A stretch of 64,000 nt of DNA from Anaerolineae bacterium (GCA_019637615.1 JAHBVJ010000026.1:1-64000); one strand, 5' to 3'; shown: positions 22,513 to 31,751, numbered from the stretch's first letter. The notes: generated from the letters alone by a model not told the origin. Numbers and translations: made by a program.

Positions 22513-23580
22513 GTGTACGCAATTGTGCCACCTTACATGATCCGCGCTATCGTTGAAAATGGTGCTCCGCACGAAGCGGAGATCGCTCGCCAATATTTGG
22601 AGGAAGACACCGAGATCAGGAACATGCGCGATGAACGCCAGAAGGATGTTTACGTCACATCAGCGCTATTGGCGGAAAGCACACCCCCAGCCAAATATCA
22701 GGTGCAGCGCGAGATTTTCGACGTTCGGAAGTCCAAGGACCGTCCACGCCGCCTAGAAAACCAGAAACCCTCCCGTGATGCGGCTATCGAGCAAGCCTTC
22801 AAGGGGTTAGGCGATGTCCATGACTTTTACAAGTACGTCTATAACCGCAATTCCATAGACGATCAGGGGATGGTTTTGCGTGCTGAGGTTCATTATCAGG
22901 ATCATCGTCGCGGTAATGCATTCTGGGATGGTAAGCGTATGCTCTTTGGTGATGGCGATGGCCTTTATTTCCAAGATTTCACAAGTTCTCTGGATATCAT
23001 TGGGCACGAGCTTACGCACGGGGTTATCCAATATACATCGCAGTTGGACTATTCGGGGCAATCCGGTGCATTGGCGGAATCTCTCTGCGACGTGATGGGA
23101 TCGATCATTAAACAGTGGAAGGCCAAGCAAAGCGTAGATGAGGCCGATTGGCTGATCGGACCTGATGTGCTTACAACTAAGGTCAAAGATGAATCAGCGC
23201 CCTCAGCGACACGCCCGGCCCTGCGATCCATGAAACAACCGGGGACAGCCTTCGAGCATCCCGTCTTAGGCAAAGACCCCCAACCAGATCATATGAGAAA
23301 GTACGATCACAGGCTCGATGATCATGGTGGTGTGCATATCAATTCTGGCATCCCTAACCGTGCCTTCTATCTGGCTTCAAGTGCAGTAGGCGGCTATGCA
23401 TGGACGAAGATTGGTATGATCTGGTATAACAGCTTGTCTGATAAACAACTGCAACCGACCTCCGACTTCGAACGTTTTGCTATACTTACTTTAGCAAAAG
23501 CAGAAGCTTTTTATGGAGGTGTGAGCGTCGAATATAAGGCCATCCATGAAGCTTGGCGCGAAGTTGGAGTTATATCGTAA
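22513..23580 (+). CDS. M4 (thermolysin/protealysin-type) metallopeptidase
   Basis: A 355-aa zinc peptidase. Zinc ligands and catalytic Glu are in HELTHGVIQYTS (H165), the third ligand is the Glu of GALAESLCDVMG, and the catalytic His is in HGGVHINSGIPNRAFYLAS. The short N-terminus begins IVPPYMIRAIVENG, the PPxMLR-like protealysin propeptide motif, and there is no signal peptide. It is therefore of the protealysin-like group, often cytoplasmic or non-classically exported. GTG 22513 follows TGGGGGAAT. The next gene encodes an emfourin-like inhibitor 13 bp downstream. Confidence 0.93.
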   Translation: MYAIVPPYMIRAIVENGAPHEAEIARQYLEEDTEIRNMRDERQKDVYVTSALLAESTPPAKYQVQREIFDVRKSKDRPRRLENQKPSRDAAIEQAFKGLGDVHDFYKYVYNRNSIDDQGMVLRAEVHYQDHRRGNAFWDGKRMLFGDGDGLYFQDFTSSLDIIGHELTHGVIQYTSQLDYSGQSGALAESLCDVMGSIIKQWKAKQSVDEADWLIGPDVLTTKVKDESAPSATRPALRSMKQPGTAFEHPVLGKDPQPDHMRKYDHRLDDHGGVHINSGIPNRAFYLASSAVGGYAWTKIGMIWYNSLSDKQLQPTSDFERFAILTLAKAEAFYGGVSVEYKAIHEAWREVGVIS

Positions 23581-23593
23581 AGGAAGATCATCA

Positions 23594-23902
23594 ATGCGCG
23601 TAAGACTTGAACAGGATGGCGGGTTTGTCTTTATGCCCGGCCTACATACAGTAAAAGAAGTCAACACGAAGACACTGCCACCCAAAATCGCGAAAACCCT
23701 CAAGCGGTTAGTGACGAAAGCGGATTTTTTCAGCTTGCCGACTAAGCAACCAGAGGTTGCCAAAGGCGCTGCCGATTACCGCACGTACACGATCACGATC
23801 GAGGATGATGGTAAAAGGCACAGCGTCGAGACGCCAGAAATAACAGAAAATGAAGCCTTGCGAGATCTGATTGAGTTTGTCGAAAAATCAGCGACAGCCT
23901 AA
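23594..23902 (+). CDS. Emfourin-like inhibitor of the M4 peptidase
   Basis: A 102-aa protein beginning MRVRLEQDGGFVFMPG, with the middle segment YRTYTITIEDDGKRHSVE (about 66-83) and a C-terminal helix ALRDLIEFVEKS. This pattern (a basic-hydrophobic first strand, GGF, the late Y-x-I-x-I-D-DG-x-x-H strand pair) matches the emfourin family, known as protein inhibitors encoded next to protealysin-like peptidases. AAGGAAG lies 8-13 nt before the ATG. The pair forms an operon in which the inhibitor likely protects the cytoplasm. Assignment is from pattern recognition and neighbourhood. Confidence 0.75.
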   Translation: MRVRLEQDGGFVFMPGLHTVKEVNTKTLPPKIAKTLKRLVTKADFFSLPTKQPEVAKGAADYRTYTITIEDDGKRHSVETPEITENEALRDLIEFVEKSATA

Positions 23903-23923
23903 GCTTAGACGCGACGTGGCCTT

Positions 23924-24778
23924 TTGACAGTTGAACTCCTCATCCCTACTGCCATCCTGATCATTTGCATCGGGTTGTTCATCTATTGGCTGTTTTTCGC
24001 GACCGAAGGCGTCTACCTCGGCAAACGCACCGTGATCCGCCTCTACGATTTGTACGCCAATCGCTACGACGACATCAAGCAGTATGACGCGGAGTGGGAG
24101 CAAAATACGCTGGGGGAGCCGATCTTGGCGGCGTTGCAAAACATCCCGCACCCGCTGATCCTCGACGTAGCGACGGGTACAGCGCGGTTCGCCAGCAGTT
24201 TGATCGGCACTGGCTCCTTCAACGGGCATATCATCGGCCTTGATGCCAGCCTGAAGATGCTCGAAGCCGCCGCCGACAAGATCGCCGCGCTGCCGGATGG
24301 TGCCAGCCGCGTCACCTTCGTCCATCAAGATGCGCAGGCGCTGCCCTTTGATGACAGTACCTTCGATGCCGTCGCGTGCTTGGAAGCCCTAGAATTCGTC
24401 CCCAACGCGAGAAAAGTCGTCGCGGAGATCGTGCGGGTCGCCAAACCCGGCGCGCTGATCGTGCTGACCAACCGTAAAGGCTGGCAAACGCTGCTGTATC
24501 CCTTCAAGACGCAGACTACCAAAGCCTTCACCGCTTATTTGCGGGGCTTGGGCTTGGAAGATGTCACCGCGATCCTGTGGCAAATGGACTATGACTTGAT
24601 CTGGGCATTCAAACCCGGCTTGCTGCCCACCACCGAGCTTGCCTCGATAGCGGCCTCGCTGCGCTGCCCAAATCAGCATCGCGCGTTAGTCGCGTCAGGG
24701 ACATCGCTGCGCTGCACGGAATGCGGAGCTACTTTGCCCATCGACGCGCACGGTATCATCGGTTACGAACTCCCTTGA
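23924..24778 (+). CDS. Membrane-anchored SAM methyltransferase with C-terminal Cys cluster
   Basis: A 284-aa class I methyltransferase. An N-terminal helix (residues about 4-24) anchors it, followed by RLYDLYANRYDD. SAM motif I is LILDVATGTARFASSLIG, motif II is VTFVHQDAQALPFDDSTFDA, and FDAVACLEALEFVPNARKVV follows, as in UbiE/COQ5-type Methyltransf_11 enzymes. The C-terminus has two Cys pairs (RCPNQH and RCTECGATLPI) resembling a Trm112-like zinc ribbon. Lipid or quinone methylation is plausible. The start appears to be TTG 23924; no ATG is available before the helix. Confidence 0.75.
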   Translation: MTVELLIPTAILIICIGLFIYWLFFATEGVYLGKRTVIRLYDLYANRYDDIKQYDAEWEQNTLGEPILAALQNIPHPLILDVATGTARFASSLIGTGSFNGHIIGLDASLKMLEAAADKIAALPDGASRVTFVHQDAQALPFDDSTFDAVACLEALEFVPNARKVVAEIVRVAKPGALIVLTNRKGWQTLLYPFKTQTTKAFTAYLRGLGLEDVTAILWQMDYDLIWAFKPGLLPTTELASIAASLRCPNQHRALVASGTSLRCTECGATLPIDAHGIIGYELP

Positions 24779-24839
24779 TGAGAAGACTAGCACCTACGCC
24801 CAATAAAAGCGTACAATTAGCATAGAGACCATATCAGGG

Positions 24840-25766
24840 ATGAGGCTGCCTATGATGCAGCTACGACGACTTACGACACGGTTTCCTTGGATGAGCGCGC
24901 GCCATCCGTTGGCACAGCGTGAGATCAGTCGTGTGTCCACGATCCCCCGCTTTTTCCGCCGTCTGACGGAAGTCCGCTCGATCCTCGGCTATGCGGCGTT
25001 GATCCACCTCGGCTTTTTTGCCGCCTCGATGCTGCTGTATTCGCGCAGACAATCGATCCTCAATGCCTTCCTTGCGCCATTCCTGACGCCTTTCGGATTG
25101 CCCCTCGCGGCGGCGGGCTTGCATTCGATCCTGTACTGGGCGATGCTGATCGGCGTCAGCAACATGTTCACCACTATCCTATGCCGCGATCTCAACTCGC
25201 ACTCGTGGCAAATGCTGCGCCTGACGCCTTTCTCTGGCACAGAGATCATGCTGGCGAAGATGAACGCCATGCGCCTCACATGGCAGCCGATCCTGACGGC
25301 GTTGATCGTCATGCGGATACTGGCCTCGCTCAGTCTCCCGCTGACCACTGCGTTAGAGTCGCAAAATTCAACCACCGTCGATTACATCCAGCTTGTCTTG
25401 TTCATCTTCCAGCCCATTGTGGATGGCTTTCTCGCCGTCAGCCTGAGCGCTCTCAGCGCGAGCCTGTTCCCGAATGCGCTGTGGTCGCGGTTGCTGTCGT
25501 ACACGCTGCTCGGCTTGGTGCTCGGCGGTCTCGGCCTGATCAATTCGCTGTGGTTGATCTTCACGTCGGTGATGGGGCCATTAGCTGGCCTCCTGACGCC
25601 GCTCGGACATTGGTCGCTGCTGGCGGTTTCGCTCATGCCCATCCATCATCCAGAAACCGAAGTTATCCATCTAGCGGTTATGACGGCACTGCACGTTATA
25701 ATCCCTCTGCTGGTCGCCGTGATCAGCTTTAGGGTTGCCGTTCGGCTTGCTAATCAACGGATGTGA
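24840..25766 (+). CDS. ABC-2-type permease-like membrane protein
   Basis: A 308-aa polytopic membrane protein with about six hydrophobic helices. The cytoplasmic loop RDLNSHSWQMLRLTPFSGTE (about 117-136) resembles the conserved E-x-G-T/S-W-x-x-L-x-L-T-P loop of ABC-2 export permeases. The N-terminal HPLAQREISRVSTIPRFFRR matches the start of the protein at 40176-41189. No ATPase gene is adjacent, so the partner is unknown. A TACAAT box at 24812-24817 may be its -10 element. moaB starts 6 bp after it. Confidence 0.6.
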   Translation: MRLPMMQLRRLTTRFPWMSARHPLAQREISRVSTIPRFFRRLTEVRSILGYAALIHLGFFAASMLLYSRRQSILNAFLAPFLTPFGLPLAAAGLHSILYWAMLIGVSNMFTTILCRDLNSHSWQMLRLTPFSGTEIMLAKMNAMRLTWQPILTALIVMRILASLSLPLTTALESQNSTTVDYIQLVLFIFQPIVDGFLAVSLSALSASLFPNALWSRLLSYTLLGLVLGGLGLINSLWLIFTSVMGPLAGLLTPLGHWSLLAVSLMPIHHPETEVIHLAVMTALHVIIPLLVAVISFRVAVRLANQRM

Positions 25767-25772
25767 GATCAC

Positions 25773-26285
25773 ATGGGTGCAGATGTACATCGTGAAAAAG
25801 CGGGACATGCTCCCGTCACCGTCGCGCTCGTCACGGTGAGCGATACGCGGACGCCGGAAACTGACGAAAACGGTCTTTACCTCAAAGACCTGTTCACCTC
25901 GCAAGGGCATGTCGTCGGTGGTTACGCCGTCGTCAAAGATGAACCTGATCAGGTCGAGCGTGTACTCGATGAGATGGTCGCGATTCCGGACGTCCGACTG
26001 GTGTTATTCAACGGCGGCACAGGCATCGCCCCGCGTGACACCACCTACGACGTGATCGCGCGTAAGCTCCAGAAAACGCTGCCCGGTTTTGGCGAGATTT
26101 TCCGAATGCTTAGTTACGAGCAGGTCGGCGCGGCGGCTATGTTGAGTCGGGCTACGGCAGGCGTCTATCGCGGCAAGTTGATCTTCTCGACACCGGGATC
26201 GCCCAAAGCTGTCCGTCTCGCGCTCGAAAAATTGATCATGCCTGAGTTGAATCACTTGGCGTGGGAAGTCGTCCGCACCTCCTGA
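25773..26285 (+). CDS. moaB: Molybdenum cofactor biosynthesis protein B
   Basis: A 170-aa MoaB/MogA-type protein that adenylylates molybdopterin. The N-terminal ALVTVSDTRTPETDENGLYL (residues about 19-38) and LFNGGTGIAPRDTTYDVI (about 80-97) carry the substrate-binding motifs, and IFSTPGSPKAVRLALEKLI (about 138-156) is the family signature. It lies 2.6 kb from a gene for a molybdopterin hydroxylase (28932-31751), which would use the cofactor. Confidence 0.92.
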   Translation: MGADVHREKAGHAPVTVALVTVSDTRTPETDENGLYLKDLFTSQGHVVGGYAVVKDEPDQVERVLDEMVAIPDVRLVLFNGGTGIAPRDTTYDVIARKLQKTLPGFGEIFRMLSYEQVGAAAMLSRATAGVYRGKLIFSTPGSPKAVRLALEKLIMPELNHLAWEVVRTS

Positions 26286-26355
26286 GCACAGCTTCCGTTC
26301 AGGAAATTCGATCAGGAATACGGTCACGCTGAGGAACAGGCATAAATTACAGCAA

Positions 26356-26386
26356 CGGCGGGATCAGAACACCTCTGATCCCGCCG
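26356..26386. terminator. Bidirectional hairpin between moaB and hisS
   Basis: A perfect 12-bp stem, CGGCGGGATCAG with CTGATCCCGCCG and a 7-nt loop, lies between convergent genes and can serve both strands. There is no U-tract. Confidence 0.6.
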
Positions 26387-26415
26387 ACGTCATGCTTACG
26401 CCGTGATGTGAGGCT

Positions 26416-27783
26416 CTACGCCAGCAACCCGCGCAGCGTCGTGATCGCCTCAGCGTGGGCGACGGTGACTTCGTGCTGATCAGCCAGCCGCTTGAGCTTG
26501 ACCTGACCGTTCGCCACCTCATCGGGGCCGAGTACTGCCACCACCGGAATGCCCTTCTTATCTGCGTAGCCGAACTGCTGACCGAGCTTCTTGTTATCCT
26601 GCATGAACAACTCGACATTGATGCCCGCCGCCCGCAACTCGGAGGCTAGTTTCATCGACTCGGCGCGGATTTCGGGGCTGAAGACCGTGACCAGCGCTTG
26701 TACCACCGTGCGATTCAGGCTGGCGGGATACATGTTGCGCTTGTCCATGATCGTGATCAGCCGCTCGATGCCGAGGCTAATGCCCACCGTCGCCAGCGAT
26801 TCCTTGCGGAACAGCCCGATCAGGTCATCATAGCGCCCGCCGCCCGCGATGCTGCCCACCCGTTCTTCAGGATCGTCACTCAGCAGCACCGCCTCGAAGA
26901 TCGGCCCCGTGTAGTAGCTGAGTCCGCGCACCATCGAGAAATCGAGATCGATGTTTTGTTCCGGCACATTCAACGCCTGCAAATAACGCACAAGCTGCTC
27001 AAGCTCGGATAAGCCCTGCATCGCGTCGTCATTGCTATCCAGAATTTCGCGCAGCGTGCCGATGCTGGCGTGCGCGGCGACATAACTCAGATTGTTTTCC
27101 TTGCGCGCACTGGTGATCAACTCCATGATCTTGTCGATCACGGCGGCGTCAATGCCACCTTTCGCCATTTCCTCGCGCACGCCGTCCACGCCGATCTTGT
27201 CCAGCTTGTCGATGCTGCGATACAGGTTCGCCAGCGCGTCGCCCGTCAGCCCCGCGTATTCCCCGATGCCCTTGAGCAACTTGCGGTTGTTGATCTTGAC
27301 CGCGAAATCGGTGAAGCCAAGCGCCCGAAGTGCGGTGACGGCCACGCTGACTGCTTCGGCATCGGCGTCCATGCTGGTGATGCCCACAGTATCCGCGTCA
27401 CACTGGTAAAACTCGCGGAAGCGTCCGCGCTGTGGACGTTCTGCCCGCCACACTGGCGCGATCTGATAGCGTTTGAAGGGCAGCGCGATTTTCGCTTCGT
27501 TCTGCGCATAAGCACGCACCAACGGCACAGTCAGGTCATAGCGGAGGGCGAGGTCTTCATCTCCCTGCGGGTGCTTGGCGTGGAAGATCAATTTCTCGGC
27601 GTCTTCACCATATTTGCCCATCAGTGTGCTGTTCAATTCCATGACGGGGGTTTGCAGCGGCTCGTAGCCGTAACGCTGGAAGACCGCCGAAATGGTGTCG
27701 ATGACGTACTGACGGCGCAGCACATCGGCGGGTAAGAAATCCCGCATCCCTTTCGGCAACTGAGGCTTGATCATCTGACTCAC
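26416..27783 (-). CDS. hisS: Histidyl-tRNA synthetase
   Basis: A class II aminoacyl-tRNA synthetase of 455 aa. The N-terminal PQLPKGMRDFLPADVLRRQY leads to motif 1. Motif 2 lies in RYQIAPVWRAERPQRGRFRE, and the histidine-A motif is GLSYYTGPIFE. GGGRYDDLIGLF and the class II motif 3 GISLGIERL follow. The C-terminal anticodon-binding domain covers about 365-450. GTG 27783 has a GAGGT ribosome site 7 nt upstream; ATG 27774 three codons later is an alternative. It is divergent from the NUDIX genes. Confidence 0.94.
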   Translation of the reverse strand: MSQMIKPQLPKGMRDFLPADVLRRQYVIDTISAVFQRYGYEPLQTPVMELNSTLMGKYGEDAEKLIFHAKHPQGDEDLALRYDLTVPLVRAYAQNEAKIALPFKRYQIAPVWRAERPQRGRFREFYQCDADTVGITSMDADAEAVSVAVTALRALGFTDFAVKINNRKLLKGIGEYAGLTGDALANLYRSIDKLDKIGVDGVREEMAKGGIDAAVIDKIMELITSARKENNLSYVAAHASIGTLREILDSNDDAMQGLSELEQLVRYLQALNVPEQNIDLDFSMVRGLSYYTGPIFEAVLLSDDPEERVGSIAGGGRYDDLIGLFRKESLATVGISLGIERLITIMDKRNMYPASLNRTVVQALVTVFSPEIRAESMKLASELRAAGINVELFMQDNKKLGQQFGYADKKGIPVVAVLGPDEVANGQVKLKRLADQHEVTVAHAEAITTLRGLLA

Positions 27784-28002
27784 GGTAGTTACCTCGTAGC
27801 AATTGGATTCACCAAGCACTGCTCATTCTACACTGAGCACCCCCAGATTTCTACGGGAAAAACAGGGAGGCGCGCTCTGTCACCGGTGAAGTTTGCCCGA
27901 TCGGTTGGTACAGATAGACCCGCCTCGCGCTTGAATTTACGCGCGATTTAGGCGTAATGCACGAGAATTTCTCGCTATAATAACCACCTAAAAAGGCTAG
28001 GC

Positions 28003-28446
28003 ATGATGCTTGGAAAATTTATTGTCAACGTAGAAGGGGCGATTACGCACGAGGGACGCTATCTACTAGGGGTGCGCGGCAAAGGTGAGACGCATGAAGC
28101 TGGCGTGCTCAGTCTGATCGGCGGCAAGGTCGAGCCGGACGACATTTCGGAGGGCATCCTCGAAGCTACCTTGTGGCGTGAATTGAAAGAAGAAATCAGC
28201 CTCGAAGTCGGATCGATGGTCTACGTGGAGAGTCATTCGTTTGCTGTTGATCCTGAGAAACCTGTCGTGGATGTTGTATTCCTCTGCCAGTATATCGGCG
28301 GCGAACCGAGCATCACCGATCCCAACGAGGTCGAAGCGCTGTACTGGATGACCGCCAAAGCCATTCAGGACGATCCGCACATCCCCTCATGGACGCGCAA
28401 CAGCGTTGCCAAGGCAGAACAGGTTAGGCTGCGGTTAGGCTGGTAA
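28003..28446 (+). CDS. NUDIX hydrolase with altered Nudix box
   Basis: A 147-aa NUDIX-fold protein. The Nudix region starts LIGGKVEPDDISEGILEATL and continues WRELKEEISLEV (about residues 36-67). It has extra residues between the glycine and the first glutamate and Ser instead of the final Gly, so it departs from G-x5-E-x7-REUxEExGU, although the metal-binding RELKEE core is kept. Substrate unknown. A perfect TATAAT (27976-27981) lies just upstream. The next NUDIX gene begins 2 bp after its stop, so the pair is an operon. Confidence 0.8.
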   Translation: MMLGKFIVNVEGAITHEGRYLLGVRGKGETHEAGVLSLIGGKVEPDDISEGILEATLWRELKEEISLEVGSMVYVESHSFAVDPEKPVVDVVFLCQYIGGEPSITDPNEVEALYWMTAKAIQDDPHIPSWTRNSVAKAEQVRLRLGW

Positions 28447-28448
28447 TC

Positions 28449-28874
28449 ATGCAGTGGTATAGCCTCGGTTTTATTTTTGATCGCGATCTGAGTCGTGTGT
28501 TGCTAATTCACAAGAACCGCCCGACGTGGCAACGTGGTAAACTAAATGGAATCGGGGGCAAAGTCGAGACCGACGAAACGGCGCTAGACTGCATCGTTCG
28601 GGAAGTGCGCGAGGAATCCGGCTTACAGATCGAGCCTGACCGCTGGTTCGAGATCGGCGTGATGACCTCGGAAGCGTGGTATGTCACCTGTTTTACCTGT
28701 GCCTACCACGGCGCGCCGGAAGATGCTTACAGCGTCACCGATGAGCAAGTCGAGTGGATGGACGTGAACGCGCTGCCAGCGTCCGTCATCAGCAATTTGA
28801 TGTGGCTGATCCCGTTATGTCGAGATCGGCTGAGTGAAGCGAACACCTTCACCTTCGAAATCCATTATCAATAG
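28449..28874 (+). CDS. NUDIX hydrolase, canonical box
   Basis: A 141-aa NUDIX hydrolase with a canonical Nudix box, GKVETDETALDCIVREVREE followed by SGL (residues about 37-59). The N-terminus LIHKNRPTWQRGKLNGIG resembles MutT/ADP-ribose-type members that clear oxidised or unwanted nucleoside diphosphate derivatives. It is translationally close-coupled to the preceding NUDIX gene; the two are divergent enough to have different substrates. Confidence 0.87.
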   Translation: MQWYSLGFIFDRDLSRVLLIHKNRPTWQRGKLNGIGGKVETDETALDCIVREVREESGLQIEPDRWFEIGVMTSEAWYVTCFTCAYHGAPEDAYSVTDEQVEWMDVNALPASVISNLMWLIPLCRDRLSEANTFTFEIHYQ

Positions 28875-28931
28875 AGCCATCTCCGGCATAACGTTCATGA
28901 TAGCGACCTACGCGGGTAGAGACGAGGGGTT

Positions 28932-31751
28932 ATGACAACACTGCAATTGACCATCAACGGCAAGCCTATCACCCATGATATCGATGAGTCGCGCACCTTG
29001 GCGGAATTCCTGCGCTACGATCTGGGGCTGACGGGCACCAAGATCGGTTGTAACGAAGCCGAATGCGGCATCTGTACCGTGTTGGTGGACGGCACCCCTG
29101 TGAATTCGTGCATCTATCCGGCGCTGCGTGCGGAAGGCGCTTCCGTGACGACCATCGAGGGTTTGGCGGACGGCTCGGCGCTCGATCCACTGCAACAGGA
29201 ATTCATCCAGCATGGTGCGGTACAGTGCGGCTTTTGCACCCCCGGCCTGATCATGACGGCGCGCGCGCTGCTCAACGAGAATGAAAATCCCGACGATGAG
29301 AGCATCAAGCACGCGCTCAAAGACACCTACTGCCGCTGCACAGGTTACACCGCCGTCATCCGCGCCATCAAGTCGGCGGCGCAGATTCAGCGCACCGGTA
29401 CGCCGATCCCGCCCGCGATTCCCGACACCGATCACGCTGATCTCAAGGTTGTCGGGCAGTCCGTGGCGAGTCAGGAAGCCATCGGCAAGGTGACGGGCAC
29501 CGCCATGTACACCGACGACTACACCTTCCCCGATATGCTATATGCGCGCACACTGCGCGCCGCCTATCCGCACGCCCGTATTCGCAGCATCGAAACCACG
29601 CTGGCGAAGGCGCTCCCCGGCGTCAAAGCCGTGCTGACGCATGAAGATGTTCCCGGCAAGAACCGTCACGGCTTGGTGCATCTCGATTGGCCTGTGCTGG
29701 CGGATACCAAAGTGCGTTACATGGGCGATCCGGTGGCGATTGTAGCGGCGGAAACCGAAGCTATCGCGGCGGAAGCGCTCAAGCTGATCGTGGTCGATTA
29801 CGAAGTGCTGCCTGTGGTGGCTGATCCTGAATACGCCCGCACACCCGAAGCGCCTGTTTTGCATGAAGAATGGCCTACGGGCAATCTGCTCAAGCACATC
29901 AAGGTGCGGCATGGCGACATCGATCAAGGCTTTGCCGACGCTGACGTGATCGTGGAGGGCGAATATCACACGCCGACCACCGAGCACGCCTTCCTCGAAC
30001 CCGAATGCGCCATCGGTATTCCGGCGGGCACGGCAGGGCACGACAAACTCACCGTTTATGTCGGTTCGCAAATCCCCTATCAGGATCGCAGCCAACTTTC
30101 GGCGGCGATGAACCTGCCCGAAACCGACGTGCGCATCCTCGGCACGCTGATCGGCGGCGGCTTCGGCGGCAAAGAAGACATCGCAGGGCAGATTCACGTC
30201 GCGATGCTGGCGACGGTCACTGGCAAGCCTGTCAAAATGCTCTACACACGCCAAGAGTCGCTGGTTTTCCATCCCAAGCGCCACGCCACCGTGATCCGCA
30301 TCAAGACCGGAGCCAAGCGCGATGGACGGCTGACGGCGGTACAAGCCGAACTCTACGGCGACGGCGGCGCTTATGCCAGCCTCAGTGACAAGGTGCTGAC
30401 GCGCGCCACTACGCACGCCACTGGCCCTTACATCGTGCCCAACGCCAAGATCGACTGCTACGCGATGTACACCAACAATCCGGTCAGCGGCGCATTTCGC
30501 GGCTTCGGCGTCACGCAGTCGGCCTTCGCCGTCGAGCAGAATATGGATCGGCTGGCGGACGAACTCGGCCTCGATCCGATCACCATACGGCGCATCAATG
30601 CGCAGCGCGTCGGCGTGGTCACCGCGACGGGACAGCTCTTGCGCGAGAGCGTCGGTTTGCTGGACTCGCTGGACAAAGTTTACGAGACCATGCAGGAAGT
30701 CACGCCATCGAACGATCATGACTTCCACTGGGCATGGCGCGAAGGCACCAAAGCCTATGGATGGGGCGTCGCTTGTGCCTACAAGAATACGGGCTTGGGC
30801 GGCGGTGCGCCTGATAAAGCGGGCGCGGAAGTCGAAGCCTTCGAGGATGGCTCGTTCGAAGTGCGCACCTCGTCTGCCGACATGGGGCAGGGCTTGGTGA
30901 TGGTCGTCGCCCAATGCGCGGCGGAAGAACTGCGCGTCCCCTATGATCGGGTGCGTGTGCTGCTCAGTGACACCGACAAGACGCCCAACGGCGGGCCGAC
31001 CACCGCCTCACGTCAAACCTACGTCACGGGCAACGCCGCCCGCCTAGCCGCCGCCACTCTGCGCGACGCGATGACCCGTGTCGCCGCCGAAACCTTGGAC
31101 GCGCCTCCGGAACGCGTACGTTTCGAAGAGGGCTTGGCACGCTATGAACAGCATGAGATCACGGTAGGCGAGATCGTCAAGCAGATGAAGCGTCAGGGCT
31201 TGCGCCCTGCTTCGCTGTATGAATACACCGCGCCGCAAACACAAGCGCTCGGCACGGGCGGCGATATGCACTTCGCTTTCAGCTATGCCACGCAAGCCGC
31301 GCTGGTCGAAGTCGATCTGGAAACGGGCGAGACGAAGGTGCAAACCGTCGTCGGCGGGCATGACATTGGGCGCGCGATCAACCCGCTGGCGCTGCAAGGC
31401 CAGATCGAAGGCGGGATCGTGATGGCGATGGGCAACTGCCTGACCGAAGCCTTCATCACCGAAAATGGTGTACCGTGGACGCGCTTGCTGTCCCGCTACA
31501 AGATGCCGAGCATCCGCCATTCGCCGGAGATCATCTCGCACATCATCGAAGCGCGCACCGCCGACGGCCCCTACGGCGCGAAGGGCGTCGGGGAGATCGC
31601 CTCGATCAACACTACGCCCGCCATCGCCAACGCTATCACGCACGCGACGGGCGTCCGCGTCTATAACCTGCCCATCGATCAGGACGCGTTGCTCCGTGCG
31701 ATCAAGTCCGGCGCGACCGAAGTACACAGCGCATGGCAGGACGTGAAATAA
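28932..31751 (+). CDS. Fused [2Fe-2S]/molybdopterin oxidoreductase (xanthine oxidase family)
   Basis: This 939-aa molybdenum hydroxylase fuses the iron-sulfur and molybdopterin parts and lacks an FAD domain. Residues 1-155 carry two [2Fe-2S] clusters (CNEAECGICTVLVDG, CGFCTPG and CRCTGY). About 175-930 is the MoCo subunit, with LIGGGFGGKED, SGAFRGFGVTQSAFAVEQ, and the catalytic Glu near the end in YGAKGVGEIASINTTPAIAN. This layout and length match the aldehyde oxidoreductase (Mop) type, rather than CoxLMS or XDH with three subunits. It oxidises aldehydes or N-heterocycles and passes electrons to a carrier. moaB lies upstream. The gene ends in a strong hairpin. Confidence 0.9.
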   Translation: MTTLQLTINGKPITHDIDESRTLAEFLRYDLGLTGTKIGCNEAECGICTVLVDGTPVNSCIYPALRAEGASVTTIEGLADGSALDPLQQEFIQHGAVQCGFCTPGLIMTARALLNENENPDDESIKHALKDTYCRCTGYTAVIRAIKSAAQIQRTGTPIPPAIPDTDHADLKVVGQSVASQEAIGKVTGTAMYTDDYTFPDMLYARTLRAAYPHARIRSIETTLAKALPGVKAVLTHEDVPGKNRHGLVHLDWPVLADTKVRYMGDPVAIVAAETEAIAAEALKLIVVDYEVLPVVADPEYARTPEAPVLHEEWPTGNLLKHIKVRHGDIDQGFADADVIVEGEYHTPTTEHAFLEPECAIGIPAGTAGHDKLTVYVGSQIPYQDRSQLSAAMNLPETDVRILGTLIGGGFGGKEDIAGQIHVAMLATVTGKPVKMLYTRQESLVFHPKRHATVIRIKTGAKRDGRLTAVQAELYGDGGAYASLSDKVLTRATTHATGPYIVPNAKIDCYAMYTNNPVSGAFRGFGVTQSAFAVEQNMDRLADELGLDPITIRRINAQRVGVVTATGQLLRESVGLLDSLDKVYETMQEVTPSNDHDFHWAWREGTKAYGWGVACAYKNTGLGGGAPDKAGAEVEAFEDGSFEVRTSSADMGQGLVMVVAQCAAEELRVPYDRVRVLLSDTDKTPNGGPTTASRQTYVTGNAARLAAATLRDAMTRVAAETLDAPPERVRFEEGLARYEQHEITVGEIVKQMKRQGLRPASLYEYTAPQTQALGTGGDMHFAFSYATQAALVEVDLETGETKVQTVVGGHDIGRAINPLALQGQIEGGIVMAMGNCLTEAFITENGVPWTRLLSRYKMPSIRHSPEIISHIIEARTADGPYGAKGVGEIASINTTPAIANAITHATGVRVYNLPIDQDALLRAIKSGATEVHSAWQDVK

